A stretch of DNA of 64,000 nt from assembly GCA_902762565.1 (NCBI GenBank), contig CACWOS010000007.1, positions 1 to 64,000 on the forward strand, written 5' to 3'. A program made the position numbers and the translations under genes. The DNA comes from an uncultured Prevotellaceae bacterium (lineage in GTDB: Bacteria > Bacteroidota > Bacteroidia > Bacteroidales > Bacteroidaceae). The notes beneath the pieces were generated by a model. The model worked only from the letters and a program-made list of their open reading frames with translations, had not been told where the DNA came from and ran no database searches. Below, one piece after another: positions 22,923 to 34,100 of the stretch; position 1 is the stretch's first letter, and each line of letters begins with the position of its first letter.

Positions 22923-25900
22923 TTTCTGAATGTAGAGGCCCTTCTTCTTGGGATATACTACCTTGCGGCCCTGCAGGTCGTAGAGGTCACCCTTCACTTC
23001 TTCACTATTCACTAGCGAAGCGTTGATGCCCGTCGTATTACCCTCGTTCTCGAATACGATGTTCAACTTAGGAGCGTTTGTATTAACGTTTGAAGCATTT
23101 GGAATGAGCAGATAGTTCTTACCTGCAGGGAACATATCCGTCACACGCATAAACACGCCGTTATACAGTCCGTAGAAGTCGCCTTCTCCCGAATTCACCT
23201 GCTTTGCGGTTGTTGCGTGTACCAGCAGATTATGATCCTGTTCATTGTTAAATTCCTTCTCTGTCGTTGTTTCCGTCTGATTATTCAACAGCACGGGAAC
23301 TCCTTTCGGAATAGACTTGATTTGAGTCACAGTGACAGAATTTTCACCTACTCCAGATGCAATGTATGCACCAATGGTCTTATCTTCAGGCAGCGCCACA
23401 TTGCCATTGTTATTGTAATACGTTGCCCAGTGATTATGGAAGTCGTCGTCGGTAAGAGCCAACGGAATACCCTTTATCACGTACTGGCGTCCAATAACCT
23501 CAGTCTTATGCGTCTTGCCGGAATCGCCTTTCACATAAAGATAGACGTTCAGCTTTGTGCTTTCGCGAACAGCAATCTTGTCGCCTGCGTTATAAACCTT
23601 TGCGTTCCCCTCATCGTCGTCGAAATAATAATAAACCGTTGGTACATATGAATCACCTTCAGGCAGATTGGTAATCTCTACTTCAATATCACCTTCATAT
23701 GTTCCAGCATCTTTACTGATTGTTGGCTGGTCATACACATACAGCATTCTATGAGCATTACCATACGACCAGATATTCTTCTCGTCAGTGCCACAACGTG
23801 TGTAGGGATAGAAATCGTACACACCCGCTGGCAATGATATCTCACCTGTGTATGCTGTTCTTTCCGATGCCTCTTTAGATCCATAAGAGTAGTACATGTT
23901 ACCGCTCAGACCAATTCTCGTCAATGTCAGTTTCTGACCAGTGAAATATGCACCTTCTGAAATAGAAACGTTAGGAGCAGCAGGTCTAACGCTTAACTCA
24001 TACCATGTAGAGTCAGCGGCAAAGGTTTCCGTTTCCTGGCTAACTGCCTTAATGGTAGTATAACCACCACCGACAATAGTTATCTTGCCTGTCTCATCAA
24101 TTGTGGCAGTCGTTGGGTCGCTACTGCTATAGGTGATGTCAAAGCCACTCAAATCAGCGGTATATACGTTTTCTGGTTTACCTTTTAAGGTTGGCGATGC
24201 ATACCCTTCCCCATACTCTAACGGTCCCTCTGAGTCACCTGTTTGTATATAGCTATCATCTGATGTATAGAAGCGCAAACCAAGACTCTTAAGGATGGTA
24301 TACTCTGCCTCTACAGCCTTACTCTTCATCACCTTACCTGAGTCTTGGTCAAGGATATATACACATACCTTAGTTGACTCTGACACAGCTATCGTCTGCT
24401 CGGCAGAAGTATACTGTACAGAGTCATTCTTGTTTTCACCGAGATAGTACCAAACCTGCGGATAGCTTGTAATCTCAGTAGCCAAGCCTTCTGGCAGATT
24501 AGTCAGCGTCACATTCTGCGCACCAACATAGCTTCCTTCCTCAATACTGAAGTCAGGCTTATTATGAACAATGTAGTCGCCACTTGTGCTAACCTCGAAT
24601 GTAGATTCATCATACGTCTTGGTCTGAGTAGCACTCAGCTGATACTTACCTGTTGTCGACAAGGTAAACGGTGCTTCATAAGTGGTCTGACTAAAATGAT
24701 TCATGCCATCCACATATTTAATGGTTCCTTCGCCATTTCCACTGATGGTATACTCTTGGTCAGTCCAGTAAAGGCCCTCATCAGGTGTTATCACGGGTTT
24801 TACTGTAATCAGTCTCTTCTCATCACTACTATAGACTGCTGCAAGTCCGTTTTCATAATTATCAATGAATCCACTATAATATTGAGCATAATTGTTTCCA
24901 TTGCGATAGGTATTCTTCATCAACAGTTGACCAGGATTCTTGGCATCTGTCGTAAAGGTTAGTGGCAGATCATTTCCTGTTGCCTCTCTCACAAATGCAT
25001 ACTCGCCATTATTATTTGCATCAACATATCCACCGTCAATGACGTTATTGCCGAGCAGATGAACTTTCAATCCATTCTGCAAGCCACTGTAAATTCGGCC
25101 ATTGATGGTTGCACCGTTCAACGTTAACACGTTCTCTTCTGCATCATAAGTCACGATGCCTTGGATATTCTCACCAGTAATTCCCGTAGTAGCATTCGCG
25201 TTTGTCACATCGACATCAGCAACTTCCAAATTATAGCTGATAGTCTCGTCTAAAATTACAACTTCACTTATTCCAGACCAAGAAGAAGGTACTGAAGCCG
25301 GAGTCTTAAGTGCCATGGGGGCACTGATAGTTACCTCTGAGAAACCATAGATAGCATCATTTTCATCGCTCAAGGTTAGTTGATTTTTATCAGCAGTACT
25401 ATTTAAATCCTTCGCAATCGTAAGTGTTCCTGCAGGTGATGCATTACCTATGTAACGGATTGAAGCCAAAGATGTAACTCCATTAACCTTCACCTTCAGA
25501 TTTGGAAGACTCGTTTTTATCGTATCATTAACTTCAGGTTCTATTTCACTCAAGATAAAAGTAGAATCAGCAGGTTGATATTTTATTCCATCGAAATGTT
25601 CTAATAAAGCATTACATAACTGAGAGTTATTCACCCATACTCCATTATATGGTTTATTATAATAAATCTCCAAATAAGCCGAAGTTAATGCAGCCCACAA
25701 ATCGCTGGCTGCTGCTGTTTGAGTGTTAGCCTCGGATTTATTATAAGTATTGACGACCCATATATTGGGAGCTGACCAACCTGACACAAGATCATCACTA
25801 CTATAGACGCCATCAACTGCTAGTTTATTAGAACTACTATCCTCAGTAACAAGTGAAAATGTAGCGCCTTGATTTCCAATAAATGGGGTACAATTAGTAG

Positions 25901-27140
25901 CAAATATTTTATTACTTCCAATGAATTTTACCGTCAATCCATTATTATCACCACGAATAATGCTACCATCTATTGTTGCTCCATTCAAAGTCAAAGTATC
26001 ACCTGCTTCATTAAGAGAAACTGTTGAAGTAGCATCATTAAATACATTCTGTCTGTTGCTCTGAGTAATCTGTTTATAGGTAGTCTCGTCTCCGACCACC
26101 TGTGCCACCCAGATAGGATAGCTCTGGTCCGTTGAGATGGTCATATTAGAAATAACCTCTTTAGATCTATCCCTGTAAGTATTAGACTCGTTATCCCAAT
26201 AAAGGCATGGTTGGGCTGACTTCAGGTACAAGCCGTTAGCATAGTATATTTTTGAGAAACCATACAAAACACCATCGCTACATGTTATTTCCAAAGAACC
26301 CGTGCCTTTAAATGATACTTTTCCTGTAGTTTCCTGTCCTCCATCATAACTTATATTACCATTCAATGTATTAGTGCCAACAAGTTTAATGGCTATACTA
26401 TCCATAGAACAAATAATGGATGTTAGCCCATTTTCTTCACCACTTAAATTTGCATCACTTAGTGTCAACGTTTTTGTGGCATCATCATACGAAACAGTAC
26501 CAGCCTTAATATTAGCGCCTGTAATATTGGAAGCATTACTCTCCTTTACTTCCACACCTCCTACAGTCAGACCATAACTGACACCATACCACATCAATTC
26601 CATCAAATTAGATGTACCTGTATTTGTGTTCAGCCACCAAACTGATGTAGAACTTGGCGTTCCACCAGTCTCAATATTTGTTGCAACGCTACTCCAATTA
26701 TCTGTAATCTTAGAATTGAAAGAGCCACTAACTGAAAGCGGTTTTCCATTCTTACCACTATTGGTAAATGAAATGGTGTTGGAATTATCGCCTACAAAAG
26801 CGTAATCGCCACCTCCGATAGTGATTGTATTAGAACCAATGAAGTCAACTTTCAAATTAATACTACTAACCACATTACCTGTAAGCGAAGCAGTGTTTAA
26901 AGTCAACTTAACAGGATCATTGTTACTAGCAGGAGTAATAGTAACTGTTCCACTAATATTGTCACCGGAAACAGTCACAGTACTTTGTAAGTCTGTTGCC
27001 GTATACTGATGACCAGCAACAGTCAGGACGTAATCTTCTGCCCACGCCCCTTTCGGCGCCAGCAGCATTGCCATCAATACCAGGAGCTGCATGAGTCTTC
27101 TTGTAAAGCTTTGTCGATTTTCTAATGTTTTTTTCATCAT
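22893..27140 (-). CDS. Giant exported repeat protein (1415 aa)
   Basis: A longer signal peptide than its neighbours (about 1-34, ending KGAWAE). The N-terminal two thirds contain units of the type YGLTVGGVEVKESNAS...VSYDDATKTLTLSDANLSG and LEVADVDVTNAN...YDAEENVLTLNGATING, related to those of the 1539-aa protein. The middle (about 820-1200) has chitobiase/Ig-like segments with EGSYVGAQNVTLTNLPEG, EGAYFTGQKLTLTRIGLSG and DAGTYEGDIEVEITNLPEG, and a bacterial Ig-like SSSDPTTATIDETGKITIVG. The C-terminal module and tail (YDLQGRKVVYPKKKGLYI) match the 1151-aa protein. First large gene of the operon, 25 bases after the 70-aa gene. Likely cell-surface; function unknown. Confidence 0.7.
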   Translation of the reverse strand: MMKKTLENRQSFTRRLMQLLVLMAMLLAPKGAWAEDYVLTVAGHQYTATDLQSTVTVSGDNISGTVTITPASNNDPVKLTLNTASLTGNVVSSINLKVDFIGSNTITIGGGDYAFVGDNSNTISFTNSGKNGKPLSVSGSFNSKITDNWSSVATNIETGGTPSSTSVWWLNTNTGTSNLMELMWYGVSYGLTVGGVEVKESNASNITGANIKAGTVSYDDATKTLTLSDANLSGEENGLTSIICSMDSIAIKLVGTNTLNGNISYDGGQETTGKVSFKGTGSLEITCSDGVLYGFSKIYYANGLYLKSAQPCLYWDNESNTYRDRSKEVISNMTISTDQSYPIWVAQVVGDETTYKQITQSNRQNVFNDATSTVSLNEAGDTLTLNGATIDGSIIRGDNNGLTVKFIGSNKIFATNCTPFIGNQGATFSLVTEDSSSNKLAVDGVYSSDDLVSGWSAPNIWVVNTYNKSEANTQTAAASDLWAALTSAYLEIYYNKPYNGVWVNNSQLCNALLEHFDGIKYQPADSTFILSEIEPEVNDTIKTSLPNLKVKVNGVTSLASIRYIGNASPAGTLTIAKDLNSTADKNQLTLSDENDAIYGFSEVTISAPMALKTPASVPSSWSGISEVVILDETISYNLEVADVDVTNANATTGITGENIQGIVTYDAEENVLTLNGATINGRIYSGLQNGLKVHLLGNNVIDGGYVDANNNGEYAFVREATGNDLPLTFTTDAKNPGQLLMKNTYRNGNNYAQYYSGFIDNYENGLAAVYSSDEKRLITVKPVITPDEGLYWTDQEYTISGNGEGTIKYVDGMNHFSQTTYEAPFTLSTTGKYQLSATQTKTYDESTFEVSTSGDYIVHNKPDFSIEEGSYVGAQNVTLTNLPEGLATEITSYPQVWYYLGENKNDSVQYTSAEQTIAVSESTKVCVYILDQDSGKVMKSKAVEAEYTILKSLGLRFYTSDDSYIQTGDSEGPLEYGEGYASPTLKGKPENVYTADLSGFDITYSSSDPTTATIDETGKITIVGGGYTTIKAVSQETETFAADSTWYELSVRPAAPNVSISEGAYFTGQKLTLTRIGLSGNMYYSYGSKEASERTAYTGEISLPAGVYDFYPYTRCGTDEKNIWSYGNAHRMLYVYDQPTISKDAGTYEGDIEVEITNLPEGDSYVPTVYYYFDDDEGNAKVYNAGDKIAVRESTKLNVYLYVKGDSGKTHKTEVIGRQYVIKGIPLALTDDDFHNHWATYYNNNGNVALPEDKTIGAYIASGVGENSVTVTQIKSIPKGVPVLLNNQTETTTEKEFNNEQDHNLLVHATTAKQVNSGEGDFYGLYNGVFMRVTDMFPAGKNYLLIPNASNVNTNAPKLNIVFENEGNTTGINASLVNSEEVKGDLYDLQGRKVVYPKKKGLYIQKGRKVVVNNK

Positions 27141-27165
27141 GTTTATTGTTATTTAGTGTTATTTC

Positions 27166-27378
27166 CTATTTTGAAGTCCATGTCTTACCTACCTGCCGGA
27201 TGCTGCCATCCGTCTGCCATACGTTGCCAAACACCTTCAGCATGTCCTCAGGATAGCCCAACGTACGACTTTCTACCACCTGTGGTTTCTTGCCTTCCAG
27301 ACGGACATTTGCCAAGGCTGCAAGGCACAGCATCAGCATCAAGAATCCTTTTCTCATAACATCTTTCATTACTATCAT
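27166..27378 (-). CDS. Small exported peptide leading the operon (up to 70 aa)
   Basis: Three in-frame ATGs (27378, 27369, 27357) are possible. The last gives the most typical signal peptide (MRKGFLMLMLCLAALA). The mature part, about 45 residues, contains LGYPEDMLKVFGNVWQTDGS and ends in a Lys/Thr-rich tail. I do not recognise a family. It is the promoter-proximal gene of the operon, with the consensus promoter about 75 bases upstream. Confidence 0.5.
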   Translation of the reverse strand: MIVMKDVMRKGFLMLMLCLAALANVRLEGKKPQVVESRTLGYPEDMLKVFGNVWQTDGSIRQVGKTWTSK

Positions 27379-27450
27379 TTTGTCATTTATTGGCTTTATT
27401 CTCCTTTATGTCAAGGTACGCGCTTACAATATTTATATTGTATCACGCCG

Positions 27451-27481
27451 CAAAGTTACAAAGAAAAGTTGAATGATGCAA
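27451..27481 (-). promoter_or_regulatory. Promoter of the giant surface-protein operon
   Basis: Minus-strand TTG (27479-27481), 20 bases, TAACTTTG (27451-27458). The downstream leader contains the palindrome ACAATATAAATATTGT (27426-27441). Confidence 0.75.
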
Positions 27482-27531
27482 GAATTTCGTGTTAAAATTA
27501 CTATTAATATTGAAAGCCATTCTGCAGCATG

Positions 27532-27568
27532 TAAAAAAAAGACCCATCCGCTTCGTGCGGACAGGTCT
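27532..27568 (-). terminator. Terminator of the SH3-domain gene
   Basis: Outer stem AGACC/GGTCT and inner stem TCCGC/GCGGA with a TTCG-containing loop (27540-27568), followed on the minus strand by eight T. Confidence 0.75.
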
Positions 27569-27594
27569 ATAGGAATAACAGCATTTTGCGCGTA

Positions 27595-28812
27595 TCAATA
27601 CTTCACAATGACGTCAGACTTTTTGATAAACAAATAATCGTGCCCCGTGCGCAATTCGTAGTACTTGTCGCCATTGCCGAAGTCGTGCTCGAAAAAGGTG
27701 TCGGCAATAATAGTACCCTTGTCGACATTGGTAAAGACATCGAGCTCGCCAGTGGCATTGTTCTCGCAGTAGATGGGGGTCACTGCCTTCGCTGCCACAA
27801 TTTTCGGTCCTGAACCAGCCATCCAGCACGTCTGACCGAGATACTTAGTATAGACCCAGCCCACGACGTTGCCCACACGTACCTTGCTCCATGTCTTGCC
27901 CTTCTCCAATAGGATGCCACGGCCCAACCCGTGGTCCTCCATCCACAGTTTTCCGATAATCTCACCGTTCATCGAGGGCTGCGAACGGACATTTAGGAAA
28001 CCGTCGTCGCTGACGGCATAGCAGACGGTGAACACCTTACCATTGTCGGCAACGGTCTTGGCACCTTGCACCTGGTATTTGTAGAGGTGGTCGTTATAGT
28101 CGATGACATACAGGTATTCGCGTCCGTTCTGCTCGGTTTGCAGCTCCAGATACTCTATCTTGTAGGTAAACGGCAACTTGCTCAGCACCTTACCCGTCAG
28201 CTTGTCGAGCATGAAAAGGAATTTTTTCTCGCTCGTGAAACCATAGGAACAGAACACATACTGCGAGTCGAGAATAAAGATGTCGTTGCTGGTCAGCCAA
28301 TCGGTACTCCAAACCATCTGCCGACGCTCAGGGTTGTAGCAGTGCAACTTCGACCCCTTGCCGTTGACACCGCTGGCATAGCTGGGACACGCCATATTGA
28401 ACAGCAAATTGTGCGTATCAGCATCCCAGCGCACGTCCTGCACCTCGCAATAGTCGTTGCCTGAAACCTGACCGAGGTCGATGGTATACAGTGGTTTTTC
28501 GTCCTTGTCATAGATTTTCACGATGAACTTGTAGTTCTGGTCGCCAGCAGAACGGCGATAAAGGGCCAGCCAGCCGATATCGATACGTTCGGAGATAAAC
28601 TGCTGGAGATCCTTGGCTTCTTCACCACGCGGCAGATATTCATTCTGTTTCTCTTCGCGCAGACGGTAGATGGTGCCGTTAGGCTTGTTTTTCATCGTAA
28701 TCATCGTCTTAGGCCAGTTAGCACCATAATTCTTCACTGACACCAGACGCTGTGCACTGGCAGTACCCAGCATCGTACATAAAGCCACGAGGCTTAAAAT
28801 CATTCTCTTCAT
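27595..28812 (-). CDS. Exported protein with bacterial SH3 domain (405 aa)
   Basis: Signal peptide 1-20 (TASAQR). Residues about 95-265 read as beta-propeller-like strands of unknown type (DLGQVSGNDYCEVQDVRWD, LFMLDKLTGKVLSKLPF). Residues about 275-330 are an SH3b domain (AVSDDGFLNVRSQPSMNGEI...GWVYTKYLG), a fold that binds peptidoglycan stem peptides or other ligands. The C-terminal 70 residues are a further small beta domain. It is located in the periplasm or at the envelope; no catalytic residues are apparent. Monocistronic, with a terminator. Confidence 0.65.
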   Translation of the reverse strand: MKRMILSLVALCTMLGTASAQRLVSVKNYGANWPKTMITMKNKPNGTIYRLREEKQNEYLPRGEEAKDLQQFISERIDIGWLALYRRSAGDQNYKFIVKIYDKDEKPLYTIDLGQVSGNDYCEVQDVRWDADTHNLLFNMACPSYASGVNGKGSKLHCYNPERRQMVWSTDWLTSNDIFILDSQYVFCSYGFTSEKKFLFMLDKLTGKVLSKLPFTYKIEYLELQTEQNGREYLYVIDYNDHLYKYQVQGAKTVADNGKVFTVCYAVSDDGFLNVRSQPSMNGEIIGKLWMEDHGLGRGILLEKGKTWSKVRVGNVVGWVYTKYLGQTCWMAGSGPKIVAAKAVTPIYCENNATGELDVFTNVDKGTIIADTFFEHDFGNGDKYYELRTGHDYLFIKKSDVIVKY

Positions 28813-28879
28813 AATGGTTTTCGTCTTTCGTTAATTATTTACTTTTCACTATTCACTGTTCACTAGGGCAAAGCCCGCC

Positions 28880-29995
28880 TTAGTCCATTCGGTCACGATA
28901 GTCTTCGTAGGTAAACCGGCGCAACAATTCCAGCCGTCCGTCGGCATGCAACATGCAGAGCGAGGGATGTGTAATGCCGTTGAAGGTATTGGTTTTCACC
29001 GTCGTATAGTGTATCATATCCTCAAAGATGATCTCATCGCCCACCTGCAATTCCTTTGGGAACCGCCAACAGCCCATAAAGTCGCCTGCCAAGCAGCTGT
29101 TGCCGCCAAGACGGTAGTCATAATCGCTGTTGTCCGCTGCTATATGCTCGGCACCGCGGACATCAGGATAATATGGCATTTCCAGACAGTCGGGCATGTG
29201 GCACGTGAAGCTGACGTCAAGGATAGCCGTGCGGATACCTTTATCTTCTACGATGTCCACCACGCTGGATACCAGCGGACCCGTCTGCCACGCAAAGGCG
29301 CTGCCTGGCTCGAAGATGACCTTCAGATGCGGATAGCGTTCGTGGAAGCCCTGAACGACGCGTACCAGCCGTTCGATGTCGTAATCGGCTCGCGTCACCA
29401 AGTGACCACCACCGAAGTTGATCCACTCTATCTGCGGGAACCAGCGCGAGAACTTTTGTTCTATATGCTCAAGGGTACGCTCGAACACGTCAGAGCCACT
29501 CTCACAATGACAATGGCAATGGAACCCACGGATGTCACTGGGCAGCGTGTCGGGCAATTTATCAGCTGAAACGCCAAACCGCGTACCAGGTGCACAGGGA
29601 TTATAGAGCAGGGTGCCCACCTCGCTATATTCCGGATTGACGCGCAAACCCAGCGAGCACTCCCCTGCCCGTTTATGGAACCGTTCGTACTGTGACAGTG
29701 AATTGAACGTCAGATGACTGGAACAACGCACGATTTCGTCAATTTCTTCGTCCTTATAGGCTGGCGAGAAAGTGTGCGCCTTTGCGCCAAACTCCTCCAA
29801 AGCCAGACGAGCCTCACTGAGCGAACTGGCTGTTGTCGACTGGATGTATTCGCGGAAGATAGGAAAGGTCTTCCAAAGGGCAAAAGCCTTGAACGCCAGT
29901 ATCCACTCCGACTGCGTGCGCCGGGCTACGTCACTAATTAGTTCGAGGTTGCGTCGCAACTTCTGCTCCTCTATCATATAATAAGGTGTATTCAT
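28880..29995 (-). CDS. nspC: Carboxynorspermidine/carboxyspermidine decarboxylase
   Basis: A 371-residue fold-III PLP decarboxylase. The PLP lysine is K36 in ILAFKAFALW, HCHCHCESGSD near residue 158 and FGGGH near 204 bind the cofactor phosphate side, and GNSCLAGDFMG near 305 carries the active-site Cys-Asp at the dimer interface. It makes spermidine or norspermidine from the carboxy form, the Bacteroidota route to polyamines. The partner dehydrogenase is not in the window. A promoter at 30161-30191 would give a leader of about 160 nt. Confidence 0.9.
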   Translation of the reverse strand: MNTPYYMIEEQKLRRNLELISDVARRTQSEWILAFKAFALWKTFPIFREYIQSTTASSLSEARLALEEFGAKAHTFSPAYKDEEIDEIVRCSSHLTFNSLSQYERFHKRAGECSLGLRVNPEYSEVGTLLYNPCAPGTRFGVSADKLPDTLPSDIRGFHCHCHCESGSDVFERTLEHIEQKFSRWFPQIEWINFGGGHLVTRADYDIERLVRVVQGFHERYPHLKVIFEPGSAFAWQTGPLVSSVVDIVEDKGIRTAILDVSFTCHMPDCLEMPYYPDVRGAEHIAADNSDYDYRLGGNSCLAGDFMGCWRFPKELQVGDEIIFEDMIHYTTVKTNTFNGITHPSLCMLHADGRLELLRRFTYEDYRDRMD

Positions 29996-30160
29996 CGAGT
30001 CGCAAATATTATGTAAAAGTATTTCGTATTCTAAATTCTCGTTTATTTTCTGTCAGTTATACGGTTACACTATGCAGAACTATCTTATACACTAAGAAAA
30101 ATTTGCGCTATAGTTATGCCGCAAAAAAAAGCTGTTCCACGTCCTTTTCGTTAGATATTG

Positions 30161-30191
30161 CAAAGGTACTGTTTTTTCATGAAACCACCAA
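30161..30191 (-). promoter_or_regulatory. Promoter upstream of nspC
   Basis: Minus-strand TTG (30189-30191), 20 bases, TACCTTTG (30161-30168). The long ORF-free leader (29996 to about 30154) could hold regulation; I recognise no riboswitch in it. Confidence 0.65.
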
Positions 30192-30235
30192 ATTGTGACA
30201 ATGATTTTTTCGAGCGACAAGGTATTTTATTCAAA

Positions 30236-30448
30236 TATTCAAGTATTCAACTAGGACAAGAAGGTTTTTGAAAATGAACAGTTCGGGCTGACATTGCCAC
30301 TCCTCCCCGATGGGATTGGAAATTGTATAGGAAGATTTTAAATTTTGTATTAATATTAATATTATATATATTATAATATATATAATATCTATAATAAGGT
30401 TTTTAGGGTAAACCAAAAACCTTCCTGTCCTAGTTGAATACTTGAATA
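30236..30448. mobile_element. MITE-like element with 35-bp terminal inverted repeats
   Basis: Arms 30236-30270 and 30414-30448 are reverse complements over 35 bases with a single mismatch. The 143-base centre has no credible ORF and contains a very AT-rich self-complementary tract (30352-30395). A third copy of AAGGTTTTT (30397-30405) forms a hairpin with the right arm. Non-coding, about 213 bp, sharp symmetrical ends: a miniature inverted-repeat element is the best description. No clear target duplication is seen. Confidence 0.5.
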
Positions 30449-30516
30449 GATGAATACTTCGATTGTACTATATGTAAGGCAAAACAGACTGTACTTCAGA
30501 AAATCTCGAATAAAAT

Positions 30517-30547
30517 TTGGTTTTTAGGCTAAAAATAGCTACCTTTG
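30517..30547 (+). promoter_or_regulatory. Promoter of the ABC-F gene
   Basis: TTG (30517-30519), 20 bases, TACCTTTG (30540-30547). The leader is about 28 nt. Confidence 0.75.
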
Positions 30548-30563
30548 CAGCCGCTAATAATAA

Positions 30564-32195
<1,632 letters not shown>

Positions 32196-32198
32196 GCT

Positions 32199-32234
32199 AA
32201 TTGACAATTGATAATTGATAATTGACAATTGATA
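32199..32234. repeat. AATTGA(C/T)A repeat tract upstream of grpE
   Basis: AATTGACAATTGATAATTGATAATTGAC-type repeats, self-complementary, in the 92-base gap between the ABC-F gene and grpE. A possible -7 (GATATTTG) follows near 32243-32250. Confidence 0.6.
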
Positions 32235-32287
32235 TTTGGCACGATATTTGCTGTTGAACCAAGCAGAACAATTAAACACAAGTAGCT

Positions 32288-32872
32288 ATGACAGAAGAAG
32301 AAATAAAGAACATGCAAGAGGAGGAACAGCAGGAAGCTGAAGAGCAACAGGAGAATACTGCTGCTGAAGTTTCTGACAACAACGAGGAAACCGAAGCCCC
32401 TGCCGAAGAAGAGGAAGAAAAGGATCCACTAGAGGCCGCCAAAGCAGAGATTGAGCAGTTGAAGACCCAGATACTATACAAGACCGCTGAGTTTGACAAC
32501 TACCGCAAGCGTACGCTGAAAGAAAAGGCCGAACTCATACTGAACGGTGGCGAGAAGGCCGTTAGCGCCATCCTGCCCATCATTGACGATATGGAGCGCG
32601 CCATCGAGAACGGTGCCAAGACCGACGATATCGCTGTGGTTCGCGAAGGTATGGAACTCATCTACCACAAGATGATGAAAGCCCTCGAAGGACTCGGTGT
32701 CAAAGAGATTGAGACACAGGATGCCGACTTCAACACCGACGTTCACGAGGCCGTGGCTATGGTTCCAGGCATGGGCGACGACAAGAAGGGTAAAGTGATT
32801 GACTGCCTGCAGAAGGGCTATCAGCTGAACGACAAAGTCATTCGCCACGCCAAAGTGGCAGTAGGACAGTAG
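32288..32872 (+). CDS. grpE: Nucleotide exchange factor GrpE
   Basis: 194 residues. An acidic Glu/Gln-rich N terminus (about 1-50) and a long coiled-coil (about 50-95, EIEQLKTQILYKTAEFDNYRKR) precede the four-helix and beta-wing domain, with the family motif VREGMELIYHKMMKALEGLGV and the C-terminal KGYQLNDKVIRHAKVAV. It releases ADP from DnaK. It is followed 30 bases later by dnaJ; dnaK is not here. No CIRCE element is seen. Confidence 0.95.
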   Translation: MTEEEIKNMQEEEQQEAEEQQENTAAEVSDNNEETEAPAEEEEEKDPLEAAKAEIEQLKTQILYKTAEFDNYRKRTLKEKAELILNGGEKAVSAILPIIDDMERAIENGAKTDDIAVVREGMELIYHKMMKALEGLGVKEIETQDADFNTDVHEAVAMVPGMGDDKKGKVIDCLQKGYQLNDKVIRHAKVAVGQ

Positions 32873-32902
32873 AAGTGAGAAGTGATAAGTGAGAAGTAAG
32901 AA
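32873..32902 (+). repeat. Purine-rich AGTGAGAA-type repeat before dnaJ
   Basis: The whole 30-base grpE-dnaJ spacer is made of AGAAGTGA/GAAGTGATA/AGTGAGAAGTAAG units, ending just before the dnaJ ATG and so acting as its ribosome-binding region. Confidence 0.5.
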
Positions 32903-34063
32903 ATGGCACAGAAACGAGACTATTATGAGGTGCTTGGCGTAGATAAGAACGCCACAGAAGACCAGATCAAGAAGGCGTACCGCACCATCGCCATCAAATA
33001 CCACCCTGACCGTAACCCCGGCAATAAGGAAGCCGAGGAGAAGTTCAAGGAGGCTGCTGAGGCATACGATGTGCTGCACGACCCGCAGAAGCGTCAGCAG
33101 TATGACACGTTCGGATTCAACGGACCAGGTGCTGGTGGTGGCTACGACCCGTTTGGCGGAGCCTCCATGAATATGGATGACATCTTCTCCATGTTCGGCG
33201 ACATCTTCGGCGGACATGCCGGCTTTGGTGGTTTTGGTGGCGGTACCAGGCGTGGCCGTCAGCAGCATCGCGGCTCTGACCTTCGCCTGAAGGTTCGTCT
33301 GTCGTTGCAAGAAATAGCCCACGGCGTCACCAAGAAGTTCAAGGTGCGCAAAGACATCACCTGCACACACTGTCACGGAACGGGAGCTGAGGCTGGCAGT
33401 ACCAGCGACCAGTGTCCTACGTGTCACGGTTCAGGTGTCATCACCCACACCACACAGAGCATCTTTGGCATGATGCAGACACAGGGCGTTTGTCCGACCT
33501 GCGGTGGCGAGGGTACAGTTATCAAGAACAAGTGTAAGCACTGTGGCGGTACAGGTGTCGAGAAAGGCGAGGAGGTCGTAGAAATCAAGATCCCTGCTGG
33601 TGTAGCCGAAGGTATGGTGGTCAACGTGCCTGGCAAGGGTAATGCCGGTCAGCGCAAGGGCATCAATGGCGATATCCAGGTATTCATTGAGGAAGAGGAG
33701 AACGATTCCTACATCCGCGACAACAACGACCTGATATACAATCTGCTGCTTGACTTCCCAACAGCTGCTCTTGGCGGTGAGGTAGAAATACCGACCATTG
33801 AGGGCACACGCCTGAAGGTGAAGATGGAGCCAGGTACTCAGCCCGGCAAGACACTGAGACTGCGTGGAAAGGGTCTGCCCGCCGTACAGGGTTACGGACG
33901 CGGCAATGGAGACTTGGTGGTAAACGTCAGCGTGTACGTACCTAAGACGCTGTCGCACGAAGAGAAAGAAGCCATCGAGAAATTCCGCCAGAGCGATAAT
34001 TTCAAGGGCGATGCCGCTACCAAGCGCAGCATCTTCCAGAAGTTCAAGAACTACTTCAGTTAA
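32903..34063 (+). CDS. dnaJ: Chaperone DnaJ
   Basis: 386 residues with the full type I layout. The J domain has HPD at 34-36, a Gly/Phe-rich linker spans about 72-115, and the zinc domain has four CxxCxGxG motifs (C154/157, C171/174, C197/200, C211/214). Substrate-binding C-terminal domains follow. It stimulates the DnaK ATPase and delivers substrates. Cotranscribed with grpE. Confidence 0.97.
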   Translation: MAQKRDYYEVLGVDKNATEDQIKKAYRTIAIKYHPDRNPGNKEAEEKFKEAAEAYDVLHDPQKRQQYDTFGFNGPGAGGGYDPFGGASMNMDDIFSMFGDIFGGHAGFGGFGGGTRRGRQQHRGSDLRLKVRLSLQEIAHGVTKKFKVRKDITCTHCHGTGAEAGSTSDQCPTCHGSGVITHTTQSIFGMMQTQGVCPTCGGEGTVIKNKCKHCGGTGVEKGEEVVEIKIPAGVAEGMVVNVPGKGNAGQRKGINGDIQVFIEEEENDSYIRDNNDLIYNLLLDFPTAALGGEVEIPTIEGTRLKVKMEPGTQPGKTLRLRGKGLPAVQGYGRGNGDLVVNVSVYVPKTLSHEEKEAIEKFRQSDNFKGDAATKRSIFQKFKNYFS

Positions 34064-34100
34064 GTATGTCACCATGCCATAGCGACAAACAAAGACGTTT

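Noticed and set aside
14550..27140. Glycan-utilisation (SusC/SusD) locus
   Set aside because: No TonB-dependent transporter or SusD-like lipoprotein is present among the genes, and no catalytic domain was recognised in the giant proteins.
30231..30416. 61-codon minus-strand ORF
   Set aside because: It is the AT-rich centre and left arm of the inverted-repeat element; the Ile/Tyr run is low complexity.
32474..33427. 317-codon minus-strand ORF across grpE and dnaJ
   Set aside because: It is antisense to two certain chaperone genes and is produced by their GC-rich third positions.
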